64,000 nucleotides of DNA from Alcaligenaceae bacterium (GTDB lineage: Bacteria > Pseudomonadota > Gammaproteobacteria > Burkholderiales > Burkholderiaceae_B): NCBI GenBank assembly GCA_013416395.1, contig JACCEP010000004.1, positions 248,001 to 312,000 on the forward strand, written 5' to 3'. The position numbers and the translations under genes are program-made. Each line of letters opens with the position of its first letter. Position 1 is the stretch's first letter. The notes beneath the pieces were generated by a model. The model did not search any database. It was not told the origin of the DNA and saw only the letters and a list, made by a program, of their open reading frames with translations. Below are positions 41,237-49,247 of this stretch, piece after piece.

Positions 41237-42235
41237 CTAACTTTGCTTAGCAAAAACCTTAGGTACACCCAAAACCTTTATCGGATCTTGGTCTTGGTTT
41301 AAGCCCATAAGTTTGATCAGGTCTGGTTTGATGGTGTTCCATCTTTCACGTGCCATTTCTTTGCCAGGAGCGGTCTTGGCCTCTTCAAAGAGGCGCAGGA
41401 AAACATAGTAAACGATGTGGCCTTCCTCTTGAGTTGTTTTTGCACCCCAGCGCTTTTGCGCCAGCATGCGCCATTTGCTGCCATCTGGAACCACTGATTC
41501 AGGTACGAATTGAGAAATGAGATCGGCATCGTGGGCGAACTTGGCTATGTTGCTTTCTGGCTCAGGGTATACGCTTTCCCATGCGCCGGGTTTGCCAGCT
41601 ATGTCATCTATTGATGCACGAAAATACCAATAGCCGGTAGAGTGTTCCACGATTGCAGCCCGAATGGCATTAATCTCTTTTCCTGAATAGCCGCCTACCT
41701 GTTTCAGCAGATCACCGGCCATGACGCCACCCGTAATGTGGTGCACGAGTGCCCGGTTGCCACCAATCTTGGGGTTGGTGAGGACCTGTTCGTCGCTCCA
41801 AAACTGTGGTGACTTCTTAAAGTAACCTTCACTTTTAAGCTCGGTGACCATCTCTCTGGCGCTAGACATTTGAGCTGGGTCCGTCAGGACCATCTCTTTT
41901 TCCTCTTTGGCGATGTTGTGCAACAAGTCGCCAGCGACAGCAAGCCGGCGCTCTTCAGCGTCTAGGCTTTCTTCTGAGGCCATTTTGTAGACCAACGCAG
42001 AACACAACCGATTGTGCAAAATGTCTTGAGTTGGGTCTTTCACCTGCCGCGTAGCTGTCTCAATCATGACATCCATGATTTTCTGTAGATCAGGAGAGTC
42101 TTTTAAATAGCTTTTCTCCATACTCAAGAACGGCTCTGGAAGACTATACGCATCTTGAGCTGTAGCGAAGGCGGGCGTAGCCATAGTGAGGCTAAATGCC
42201 AGTGCCCCGATAAATTTAAAACGACGGCTTGTCAT
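41237..42235 (-). CDS. Exported HD-domain-like protein with an altered HD dyad
   Basis: Secreted protein of 332 residues: a signal peptide ends near Ala24-Thr25 (PAFATAQ), and the rest is mostly helical. Spacing of histidines resembles an HD phosphohydrolase: His73, His106, His165/His166, His198 and later HDAD near 239. However, the place where the His-Asp dyad is expected reads LLHNIAKEE, so Asp is replaced by Asn107. Another acidic residue may serve, or activity may be lost. Periplasmic HD-like proteins are unusual because most HD enzymes act on nucleotides in the cytoplasm. GGAGACACACG precedes the ATG. The identification is from pattern only. Confidence 0.6.
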   Translation of the reverse strand: MTSRRFKFIGALAFSLTMATPAFATAQDAYSLPEPFLSMEKSYLKDSPDLQKIMDVMIETATRQVKDPTQDILHNRLCSALVYKMASEESLDAEERRLAVAGDLLHNIAKEEKEMVLTDPAQMSSAREMVTELKSEGYFKKSPQFWSDEQVLTNPKIGGNRALVHHITGGVMAGDLLKQVGGYSGKEINAIRAAIVEHSTGYWYFRASIDDIAGKPGAWESVYPEPESNIAKFAHDADLISQFVPESVVPDGSKWRMLAQKRWGAKTTQEEGHIVYYVFLRLFEEAKTAPGKEMARERWNTIKPDLIKLMGLNQDQDPIKVLGVPKVFAKQS

Positions 42236-42361
42236 GACGTGTGTCTCCTTTGGGATGATTGATGGCGGACCTCAACTGCACGTCTCTGCAGCAGGGCCGC
42301 CAATTTGGGTGCTTCAGGCTTTAGTCATCAACATAGCTGCTTGTAGCAATGAATAAAGCGT

Positions 42362-43345
42362 CTAATTCAGGCAAGCCTTTTCTCGTTCATCTAATGGATT
42401 GGCCTTCATCCATGATGCGGTTTCCGCGGCGCCCGCCTTGGAGAGCGCTTCCATGACCGCCGCTGAAGGCGTTTTGTTAAGCGTCATTTTGTTTTCCTGC
42501 ATACGGGCGTAGTTGGCATCGATGCGTTTCTCTACACCACTCCAGGACGCTTCGGAAACCTGCTCAGCCGCTTTGGTGAGCGTGGATTGTTGCTCCGGGC
42601 TTAGCTTATTCCAGGTGTCGTTATTGATAATGGTGTAGCTGAGGGGGATTGAATAATTTACGGCAGTGAAGTTTGGTAAATGATCCCACAGTTTGCGACC
42701 TGCGCCGCCATCACCCGAGGTCAACACGGCGTTGACTTCGCCAGCGGCAAGCTTTTCAGCCAGTGCAGAATAAGGCAGGTTGACGCTTTCAGCGCCTAGG
42801 TTCTGAAATACCGCCTTGCTGGTTTGGTCGTAGGTTCTGATCTTTAAATTCTTAAGATCTTCTGCATTTGCCACGGGTTTCACCGACCAAATTCCGGAAG
42901 GAGGCCAGGGCGTTACATACAAAAGTCGTGTATTTAGTGCCTGAGCGCGTGCTTCAAGAGCGGGTTTGGCGCACGTATAGATAGCGCGTGCCTGTTTAAA
43001 ATCCTTCGATGCAAAGGGCAGGGAAGACAGCAAAAACAGTGAGTCTTTGGCACCCAGTATTCCGCCAAATATTGTTCCCATTTGAACATCACCCTTGCTC
43101 ACGGCGTCGACCTGATCTACGCCTTTGAAGGGGTTGTCTTTCTCTTGCAGTGTTTTAATTTCGAGACTGCCTTGCGACAGTTTATTGACCTGCTCTGCAA
43201 AATTCAAATCTGCCGTCGCCGTTATCGACGTAGCTGGATATTCGTTGATGAGTTTTAGTGTGGTTTGTGCGTAAGCGACTGGTGCAACAGCAATGGCAGC
43301 AGTCAGCGAAGCAGCAAGAAAATAGCCAGAGTGCTTGCGGTACAT
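42362..43345 (-). CDS. Orphan TRAP-type solute-binding protein (DctP family)
   Basis: Periplasmic binding protein of 327 residues with a signal peptide ending near residue 26 (VAYAQTT). The DctP core is present: LKNLKIRTYDQTSKAVFQNLG carries the ligand-binding Arg, and LPYSALAEKLAAGEVNAVLTS follows. Unlike the other three TRAP receptors in this window, no permease gene is adjacent. Two Cys residues (CAKPAL and the C-terminal ACLN) might form a disulfide. It would need a permease encoded elsewhere. Confidence 0.85.
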   Translation of the reverse strand: MYRKHSGYFLAASLTAAIAVAPVAYAQTTLKLINEYPATSITATADLNFAEQVNKLSQGSLEIKTLQEKDNPFKGVDQVDAVSKGDVQMGTIFGGILGAKDSLFLLSSLPFASKDFKQARAIYTCAKPALEARAQALNTRLLYVTPWPPSGIWSVKPVANAEDLKNLKIRTYDQTSKAVFQNLGAESVNLPYSALAEKLAAGEVNAVLTSGDGGAGRKLWDHLPNFTAVNYSIPLSYTIINNDTWNKLSPEQQSTLTKAAEQVSEASWSGVEKRIDANYARMQENKMTLNKTPSAAVMEALSKAGAAETASWMKANPLDEREKACLN

Positions 43346-43643
43346 GAGGTGTCTCCCATTTTCTAATTATGCCGAGAAGGCCGTTTGAGTATACGTGGCC
43401 GTTGGAATAAATATAAAGCAGTAGCCTGATTCTGCTGCCCTTTGAAAGTCAGATTGATTGGGCTGCCAGTTGGCGATGTGGCGCAGATATGGATATAAAT
43501 CACTCAGGCCATACCAAGTTCGCGTAACTAGTGGGAGTTTTAAACGGTATGTCAATTGATGGCCCGTCTGGCAAATTTTTAATGTCCGGCTGTGTTCCAG
43601 CATACAAGCGCCGTCTAAATCTAAGTGCTATCGAGAAAAGTTG

Positions 43644-43682
43644 CATGTAACGCAGGTTGCGCGGAACATGTTTCATGTAACG
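43644..43682 (+). promoter_or_regulatory. Direct repeats and palindrome upstream of mazEF
   Basis: CATGTAACG occurs at 43644-43652 and again at 43674-43682, thirty bases apart, about three helical turns. Between them is the palindrome AACATGTT at 43666-43673. The cluster ends 20 bases before the antitoxin ATG, the usual place for autoregulation by a toxin-antitoxin complex. The remainder of the 356-base gap (43346-43701) shows no gene. Confidence 0.4.
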
Positions 43683-43701
43683 GTAAATAGGTGTTTCAGT
43701 C

Positions 43702-43926
43702 ATGGCGACTACGCATATAAATGCACGCGTCCAAAAGCATCGTAACGCGCTGCGTATGGCGGGTTTACGTCCGGTGCAAATATGGGTGCCAGATACACGA
43801 AGGCCTGATTTTGCGGAGGAGTGTCGCCGTCAATGTCGTTTGATAGCTAACGCAGAAAAGGCTGGCACGCAGTTGGATCGCCTTATGGATGAATCTATCG
43901 CGGATGTGGAGGGCTGGACAGGCTGA
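43702..43926 (+). CDS. MazE-like antitoxin (DUF3018 type)
   Basis: Antitoxin of 74 residues matching the DUF3018 group of MazE-like proteins: NARVQKHRNALRMAGLRPVQIWVPDTRRPDF, in which a basic DNA-binding start leads to the conserved VQIWVPD, then an acidic tail for toxin neutralisation. Its stop codon overlaps the toxin's ATG by one base (TGATG), the classic arrangement for a type II toxin-antitoxin pair. Autoregulation through the upstream repeats is likely. Confidence 0.85.
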   Translation: MATTHINARVQKHRNALRMAGLRPVQIWVPDTRRPDFAEECRRQCRLIANAEKAGTQLDRLMDESIADVEGWTG

Positions 43927-44264
43927 TGGCGCAAAAAAGTATACGCGGCGCGTTTGTGACAATCTCGATGCAAGGTGATTTTGGCAAACCCAGGCCTGCG
44001 TTAGTGATTCAGGCCGATCAATTTAGTGAGCATACAAGCGTTACCGTGCTGCCAGTGACCAATACGCTAGTGGCCGCTCCCTTGCTTCGTGTCACCATCG
44101 AGCCGAGCGTAGAAAATGGCTTGCAGAAAACCTCACAAGTCATGATTGATAAGGCGCTGTCAGTTAAGCGCGACAAGCTAGGAGAAGCCTTCGGGCATAT
44201 CGACGTAAATACAATGGTGCAAGTTGAACGGGGCCTGGCCGTGTTTTTGGGCATAGCTAAATAG
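43926..44264 (+). CDS. MazF/PemK-family toxin
   Basis: Endoribonuclease toxin of 112 residues. The MazF fold is visible: GAFVTISMQGDFGKPRPALVIQ with the conserved Gly-Lys-Pro-Arg-Pro-Ala segment, SVTVLPVTNT, and QVMIDKALSVKRDKLGEAFGHID with the conserved Asp-Lys region. It would cleave mRNA at specific short sequences when freed from its antitoxin. All regions look intact, so the pair is probably functional. Confidence 0.88.
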   Translation: MAQKSIRGAFVTISMQGDFGKPRPALVIQADQFSEHTSVTVLPVTNTLVAAPLLRVTIEPSVENGLQKTSQVMIDKALSVKRDKLGEAFGHIDVNTMVQVERGLAVFLGIAK

Positions 44265-44370
44265 CGACACTGGTTGACAAGAATGCATCCGGTTGAGCGC
44301 GTTGCTTGGTCACGCGCTATGCGAAACCAAAAAGACCCTGACTTTAGAGCATCAGACAATCTCTAAAAAG

Positions 44371-44421
44371 GCGAAAGCCCCAACAAGTGAGGCTTCATAG
44401 TCTGGGGTTTGGTGCTTTCGC
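44371..44421. other. Long hairpin downstream of the toxin-antitoxin pair
   Basis: GCGAAAGC at 44371-44378 pairs with GCTTTCGC at 44414-44421, and inside this CCCCA pairs with TGGGG, leaving a loop of about 20 bases. It could be an RNA processing or termination structure. There is no U-run. It lies in the 541-base stretch 44265-44805. Confidence 0.35.
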
Positions 44422-44456
44422 ATCGGGCGAAACCACTTGCGCGGTAGTTAACGCTT

Positions 44457-44738
44457 CTACCTCTTGCGAGGTTCATCAGCTATCGTGTTAAACAGAATAT
44501 CACGACTTCCCTCAACAATATCAATAAACGCCAACTGGCTTGTTGCAGGCACACCCCTAGTAATTAGCTGTGGCGCTGGCTGGGTGGTTATCGGGCTTTG
44601 TGTCTGGTGGCTGCCAGCCAGTGCTTTTTTTGTTTTTAGTTTGTTCGGGGTTGCACCTCCAGTTTTGGCTTTTGAAGGCTTTGTTTGTTGGCGGACGCTG
44701 CACCGATACATGCTACTGTCTGCAGACGTGTCCGGCAT
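44457..44738 (-). CDS. Unidentified open frame in the mazF-SDR gap
   Basis: A 93-residue frame on the minus strand overlaps an equally long frame on the plus strand (44464-44745); at most one is real. The minus product is Lys/Thr/Pro-rich in its first two thirds and ends in FIDIVEGSRDILFNTIADEP, which looks more protein-like than the plus product. Neither has a convincing ribosome site, and no domain was recognised. Nothing else is visible in 44422-44805. Confidence 0.2.
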   Translation of the reverse strand: MPDTSADSSMYRCSVRQQTKPSKAKTGGATPNKLKTKKALAGSHQTQSPITTQPAPQLITRGVPATSQLAFIDIVEGSRDILFNTIADEPRKR

Positions 44739-44805
44739 CAGATAAGCACCAGCGATGCCTGCAATGCCCAGGCAACACCACCATAAAAGAAAATGGAGTT
44801 ACAGC

Positions 44806-45606
44806 ATGACTGAAAAGTTTGATGCATTCGCCGATTTCCACATGGATGGCCACAACGTCATCATTACGGGTGGCGCACAAAATATAGGCGCGGGCGTTGC
44901 CAAAACGCTGGCGGCAGCGGGTGCCAACGTGATGATCGCTGACCTTCAGGGCGACAAGGCTGCAGCAACTGCGGCACAGATCGAGGCTGAAACCGGCAAG
45001 CGCTGCCTTGGAATGGCCTGCGACGTTACCAAAGCAGAAGACATCAATGCCGTAGTTGCCGCGACAGTGGCTGCTTTTGGTGGCATTTCTACACTCGTCA
45101 ATAATGTGGGCTGGGGTCCGCGTCATGCAGACCCAACCGCTATTACTGAGGAAGAGCTGGTCAATGCGTATCGGCTCAATACGGTGAGCGCCTACCGCAT
45201 GTCTATGGCTTGTCTGCCTCATCTGCTTAAAGCCAAAAATCCGAGCATTATCAACTCGGGTTCGTTTTCTTCCGCTGTACCGGCCTATGACATCCTGGCC
45301 TACGGCACATCCAAGGCCGCGCTAAATCAGATGATGATTTCGATCGCGCACATGTTGGCGCAGAAGGTACGAGTTAATTCAGTGCTGATCGGCACGGTGA
45401 TAACGGAAGGTTATGGCGATGCCGGTTTGGACTCTGCTATTCAAGAAAGGTTAAAGCATCCTGATAACCTCATCGGGCGTACGGGCCAACCGCAGGACAT
45501 CGCTAACGCCATGCTCTGGTTGGCATCACCGGCCAGCAGTTGGGTCAGCGGGCAGATCATCCAGGTTCATGGTGGTGGGGCTGTTGTGCGGTTGTTTGGT
45601 GATTAG
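44806..45606 (+). CDS. Short-chain dehydrogenase/reductase (SDR)
   Basis: SDR of 266 residues. The cofactor motif TGGAQNIGAG near residue 20 is slightly unusual (Gly-Gly-Ala-Gln-Asn in place of the usual Gly-Ala-Ser-Gly-Gly), NNVGWG stands in for NNAG, and the catalytic pair is in YGTSKAA near residue 166, with the serine stretch SGSFSS before it. Asp41 after strand two favours NAD+. GGAG ten bases upstream supports the ATG at 44806 rather than the ATG at 44755. No partner genes are next to it, so its substrate is open. Confidence 0.88.
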   Translation: MTEKFDAFADFHMDGHNVIITGGAQNIGAGVAKTLAAAGANVMIADLQGDKAAATAAQIEAETGKRCLGMACDVTKAEDINAVVAATVAAFGGISTLVNNVGWGPRHADPTAITEEELVNAYRLNTVSAYRMSMACLPHLLKAKNPSIINSGSFSSAVPAYDILAYGTSKAALNQMMISIAHMLAQKVRVNSVLIGTVITEGYGDAGLDSAIQERLKHPDNLIGRTGQPQDIANAMLWLASPASSWVSGQIIQVHGGGAVVRLFGD

Positions 45607-45717
45607 GCTTAACGTCGTCACTCAACTCAGTTACACACTCAACGCGATCTGCGCCATGCCTCACCCACCAATATCAGGTAATCTATTCTCCTTCCTGTTA
45701 CGGTGCTGTGCGGCAAC

Positions 45718-47289
45718 ATGAAAATACTCCCACATTGGGCAAATCGGCACATCGGGCGCTCGCTGCTTGTCGTGTGCATAACGCTGGTGGTTGCCGGGTG
45801 CAGCCCTTTGCCTGCGCTTACAGATCGCACCGTTTCTACCGCTCTGTCGCAGCAAGATGCTCAACAGACAAAACTGGGGCGCACCATCACGGCGCTCGAG
45901 GCCAAGCACCCTGACCAAAGTGGCATTTACCCCCTCAATGATCCGCACGAGGCTTTCGCCGTAAGGGCACTTCTAGCGGCTTCGGCCGAGCGCACGCTCG
46001 ATATTCAATACTATATTTGGCATGACGACCTGACCGGCACATTAATGTTCGATGCGCTGCGCACTGCCGCTGATCGCGGTATCCGGGTAAGGCTATTGCT
46101 TGACGACAACGACACGTCAGGGCTGGACCCCACGCTTGCGGCGTTGAACATGCATCACAATATTGAGGTGCGGGTATTCAATCCCTTTGTGCCGCGTTCT
46201 CCTCGGTGGCTGTCTTACATTACCGATTTTTCGCGCGTTAATCGGCGCATGCACAACAAGTCTTTCACTTCCGACAACATGGCCACTATTATCGGGGGCA
46301 GAAACGTCGGTGACGAATACTTTGGTGCCACGCATGATGTGCTGTTTTCTGATCTTGACGTGTTGGCTGTGGGCCCAGTAGTGCGAGACGTCTCTGCCGA
46401 TTTTGACAAGTACTGGCGCAGTGAGTCGGCGTACCCCGTTGATCTTTTGTTAGAAAAACCGGATGAGAAAGCGCTGGAAAAGCTGCAAGAACGGGCCGAT
46501 GCGTACAGAAGCAAACCCGAGGCCGCTGCCTATATTAAGGCCCTGAAAGAATCCAACCTGGTCAGCCATTTGCACAGCGGTGATATTGATCTGGATTGGG
46601 CTAAAACTCAAATGGTCAGTGACGATCCGGCGAAAGGCCTGAAAGATCTACCGCCCGATCAGTTGATGGCCTACGATATGAAACGTATTCTGGGCGAACC
46701 CAAATCCAGCGCTGACCTGGTATCAGCGTATTTTGTGCCCACCAAGGCGGGCGTTGAAGGCTTTGTTCAGATGGCAGGCCGAGGTGTAAAAGTCAGAATA
46801 CTGACCAATTCGCTCGAAGCCACTGACGTTGCGGCTGTGCATGCAGGGTATGCAAAGCGGCGCAAACCGCTGCTAGAAGCGGGCGTCAAGCTTTACGAGT
46901 TGCGACGCCTTCCTTCAGAAGAAGGCGGGCGGCATCGCAACAGCATGTTTGGCAGCTCGGGGTCGAGCTTGCATGCCAAAACATTCTCGGTTGATGACGC
47001 CCGTGTGTTTATTGGCTCGTTTAATTTTGATCCGCGATCCGCAAAGCTAAATACCGAGCTGGGTTTTGTCATCGACAGCCCTGTTCTGGCGAAGAAGATC
47101 AGCGAAATTTTCCTCGAGAAAGTGCCTTCGACAGCCTATGAAGTGCGACTGTCCGAGAACGGTGACGTCTATTGGCTGGAGCAGAAAGACGGGCAGGAGC
47201 TGCGCTATGACAGCGAACCCGGTGCCAGTTTGGGACGCCGGGTTTTGGTGGAGGTCCTGTCTTTGTTGCCGGTGGAGTGGTTGCTTTAG
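45718..47289 (+). CDS. Phospholipase D family lipoprotein (cardiolipin-synthase-C-like)
   Basis: Membrane-anchored enzyme of 523 residues. A lipoprotein signal peptide ends in the lipobox VAGC with Cys28. Two HKD motifs follow: MHNKSFTSDN near residue 180 and LHAKTFSVDD near residue 423, each with a conserved Gly-Gly/Gly-Ser and Asn segment after it (GGRNVGDEYF and GSFNFDPRS). This arrangement matches ClsC/YmdC proteins, which make cardiolipin from phosphatidylglycerol and phosphatidylethanolamine, though such proteins usually have a YmdB partner gene that is absent here. An upstream GTG at 45703 is possible. Confidence 0.88.
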   Translation: MKILPHWANRHIGRSLLVVCITLVVAGCSPLPALTDRTVSTALSQQDAQQTKLGRTITALEAKHPDQSGIYPLNDPHEAFAVRALLAASAERTLDIQYYIWHDDLTGTLMFDALRTAADRGIRVRLLLDDNDTSGLDPTLAALNMHHNIEVRVFNPFVPRSPRWLSYITDFSRVNRRMHNKSFTSDNMATIIGGRNVGDEYFGATHDVLFSDLDVLAVGPVVRDVSADFDKYWRSESAYPVDLLLEKPDEKALEKLQERADAYRSKPEAAAYIKALKESNLVSHLHSGDIDLDWAKTQMVSDDPAKGLKDLPPDQLMAYDMKRILGEPKSSADLVSAYFVPTKAGVEGFVQMAGRGVKVRILTNSLEATDVAAVHAGYAKRRKPLLEAGVKLYELRRLPSEEGGRHRNSMFGSSGSSLHAKTFSVDDARVFIGSFNFDPRSAKLNTELGFVIDSPVLAKKISEIFLEKVPSTAYEVRLSENGDVYWLEQKDGQELRYDSEPGASLGRRVLVEVLSLLPVEWLL

Positions 47290-47396
47290 TGGGCAGATGC
47301 GCTGCACGAGACGAAGAACGGTCTTATGGTCTACTTGGACGACAATTGCTGCAAGGAGCTTCGTGTAATGAAATTTGATAGCAAGAGAATGACGTA

Positions 47397-48161
47397 ATGA
47401 AAACGGCATTACCCAATGTTGTAGAAGCAGTGTTTGACACCCCCGATCTCCATAAACTAACGCCCATGCGCCCCAGCAGCCATGCGCCACGCATTCTGTT
47501 GCTGTACGGCTCGTTGCGCCCAACCTCGTACAGCAAACTGCTTACGCTGGAAGCCGAACGTATTCTGCAGCAGTTCGGCGCTGAAACGCGTGTGTTTGAT
47601 CCGCATGGCCTGCCAGTTACCGATAGCGTACCGGCCGACCACCCCAAAGTGGTCGAGCTTCGCGCCTTATCAGAATGGTCTGAAGGCCATGTGTGGTGCA
47701 GCCCGGAGCGACACGGCACGCTTACAGCTGTGTTTAAAAACCAAATCGATTGGCTGCCGCTTGAAAGCGGAGGCGTTCGTCCTACGCAAGGCCGTGCGCT
47801 CGCGGTAATGCAAGTTAGTGGCGGCTCTCAGTCGTTTAATGCCGTCAATGCATTGCGCGTACTCGGGCGCTGGATGCGCATGGTCACCATACCAAATCAA
47901 TCATCAGTGCCTAAGGCTTATCAAGAGTTTGACGAGCACGGTCGCATGAAGCCCTCAGCCTATTACGACAGGGTGGTCGATGTTATGGAAGAACTGTACA
48001 AGTTCACCCTGCTGATTCGTGACCGTTCAGACTACCTGACCGACCGCTACAGCGAACGCAAAGAAGCAGCGCCGCAAGTTAGCTCAACGCTTATTGCGGC
48101 AGCAATGCGCCACGAAGCGGCTGATGTAGCGAGTGATGCGGGCGATGGCGAGGGTGAATAG
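47397..48161 (+). CDS. arsH: Arsenical resistance protein ArsH (NADPH-dependent FMN reductase)
   Basis: Flavoprotein of 254 residues with a flavodoxin-like fold. ArsH oxidises or helps detoxify organoarsenicals and reduces quinones or metals with NADPH. Family landmarks are [16 protein letters not shown] for the flavin phosphate site, [20 protein letters not shown], and the characteristic C-terminal half with [21 protein letters not shown] and DRYSERKE. No arsR, arsB or arsC gene is adjacent, so this copy is alone. The long N-terminal lead ([17 protein letters not shown]) is typical of ArsH. Confidence 0.9.
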   Translation: MKTALPNVVEAVFDTPDLHKLTPMRPSSHAPRILLLYGSLRPTSYSKLLTLEAERILQQFGAETRVFDPHGLPVTDSVPADHPKVVELRALSEWSEGHVWCSPERHGTLTAVFKNQIDWLPLESGGVRPTQGRALAVMQVSGGSQSFNAVNALRVLGRWMRMVTIPNQSSVPKAYQEFDEHGRMKPSAYYDRVVDVMEELYKFTLLIRDRSDYLTDRYSERKEAAPQVSSTLIAAAMRHEAADVASDAGDGEGE

Positions 48162-48188
48162 CGGTCGTGTACAGGTTGTCGTTGCCGA

Positions 48189-49172
48189 TTATTCGGCTTT
48201 GAAGCCTCCCTTTTGTATAAGCTCCGTCCATTTCGCCACCTCTTCGTGAATGCGTTGCTCAAACTGTTCCGGCGTGCTTCCTATTGGGGTGAAGCCTCGG
48301 TCTGTCAGTTTTTGATGTAGCGCCCCATGCTGTACTGATTGGGCCAGAGTGGAACTAAGCTGCGCGATGATGTCTGCAGGTACGCCAGCAGGAGCAACAA
48401 TGCCAAAAATGGGGGAGGTGTCTACGCCCGGAAGGCCCGCCTCGGCGAATGTCGGAACATCGGGCAAGCTTTGGACCCGTTGTGCACTGGTTACGGCAAT
48501 CGCGCGTAAACGCCCGTCTTTAATGTGGGGATTAAGCGTGGGTACGGTGCCAAAGGCGAATTCGAACTGGCCTCCCAGCAAATCGGTGAAAACAGTTCCG
48601 CCGCCGCGATAAGGTATGTGTTGGATATTGATATTGGCCTGTTGTTGCAGTTGTGCGCCGGCCAGGTGCGGTGCGCTTCCGACGCCAGCGGAGCCATAGG
48701 CCAGCTCACCCGGTTTTTCCTTAGCCAGAGCCAGAAACGATGCAATGTCTGTTGCGGGTACAGATGGATGCACAACCATTACAAATGGGGCGGTCGCCAT
48801 CAGCGAGATCGGGGCGAAGTCCTTAAACGTGTCATAGGGCAGGTCTTTACCGCGCAGGCCTGGGTTGATTGTGAACGCCGAATCAACCATACCTATGGCA
48901 TACCCGTCTGGCGCCGATGCCGCGAGAAGATTGGTGCCTATTACCGAGCCCGCTCCGCCCTTGTTCTCTACGACGAAAGGTTGCCCGAGCGTTTTGGAAT
49001 AAACCTCTGCAGCCAGGCGACCGAGGGTGTCCGTTGCTGCGCCTGGCGCATAAGGAATGTGGAATCTGACGGCCTTGTTGGGATAGCGACTGGTACTGGC
49101 CCAGGTCAGTGCCGGCGAAGTCAATGCCAATGCCGTGGCCTGCATGATAAATATTCTGCGGGATGTATCCAT
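48189..49172 (-). CDS. Bug-type (TctC-like) periplasmic solute-binding protein
   Basis: Secreted binding protein of 327 residues of the Bug family. A signal peptide (SRRIFIMQATALALTSPALTWAS) precedes FHIPYAPGAATDTLGRLAAE and VENKGGAGSVIGTNL, the usual ligand loops. The ATG at 49172 has CTGGAGA upstream, better than the frame's first Met at 49196. It lies downstream of an enolase-superfamily gene in the same direction, with a 75-base gap. Its ligand is presumably that enzyme's acid substrate. No permease gene is nearby. Confidence 0.9.
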   Translation of the reverse strand: MDTSRRIFIMQATALALTSPALTWASTSRYPNKAVRFHIPYAPGAATDTLGRLAAEVYSKTLGQPFVVENKGGAGSVIGTNLLAASAPDGYAIGMVDSAFTINPGLRGKDLPYDTFKDFAPISLMATAPFVMVVHPSVPATDIASFLALAKEKPGELAYGSAGVGSAPHLAGAQLQQQANINIQHIPYRGGGTVFTDLLGGQFEFAFGTVPTLNPHIKDGRLRAIAVTSAQRVQSLPDVPTFAEAGLPGVDTSPIFGIVAPAGVPADIIAQLSSTLAQSVQHGALHQKLTDRGFTPIGSTPEQFEQRIHEEVAKWTELIQKGGFKAE

Positions 49173-49247
49173 TTTGATGTCTCCAGTTATGTTCACGCAC
49201 GGTGTTTGTGGTGCCCGTTTTTGAATGTCAAAGTTTCGTCAGTTCAG

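Noticed and set aside
43367-43703. Two minus-strand frames in the gap before mazE
   Set aside because: They overlap each other, have no ribosome site and no recognisable domain.
44464-44745. A plus-strand 93-residue hydrophobic frame
   Set aside because: It lies exactly opposite another frame of equal length and resembles neither a known membrane protein nor a gene with a ribosome site.
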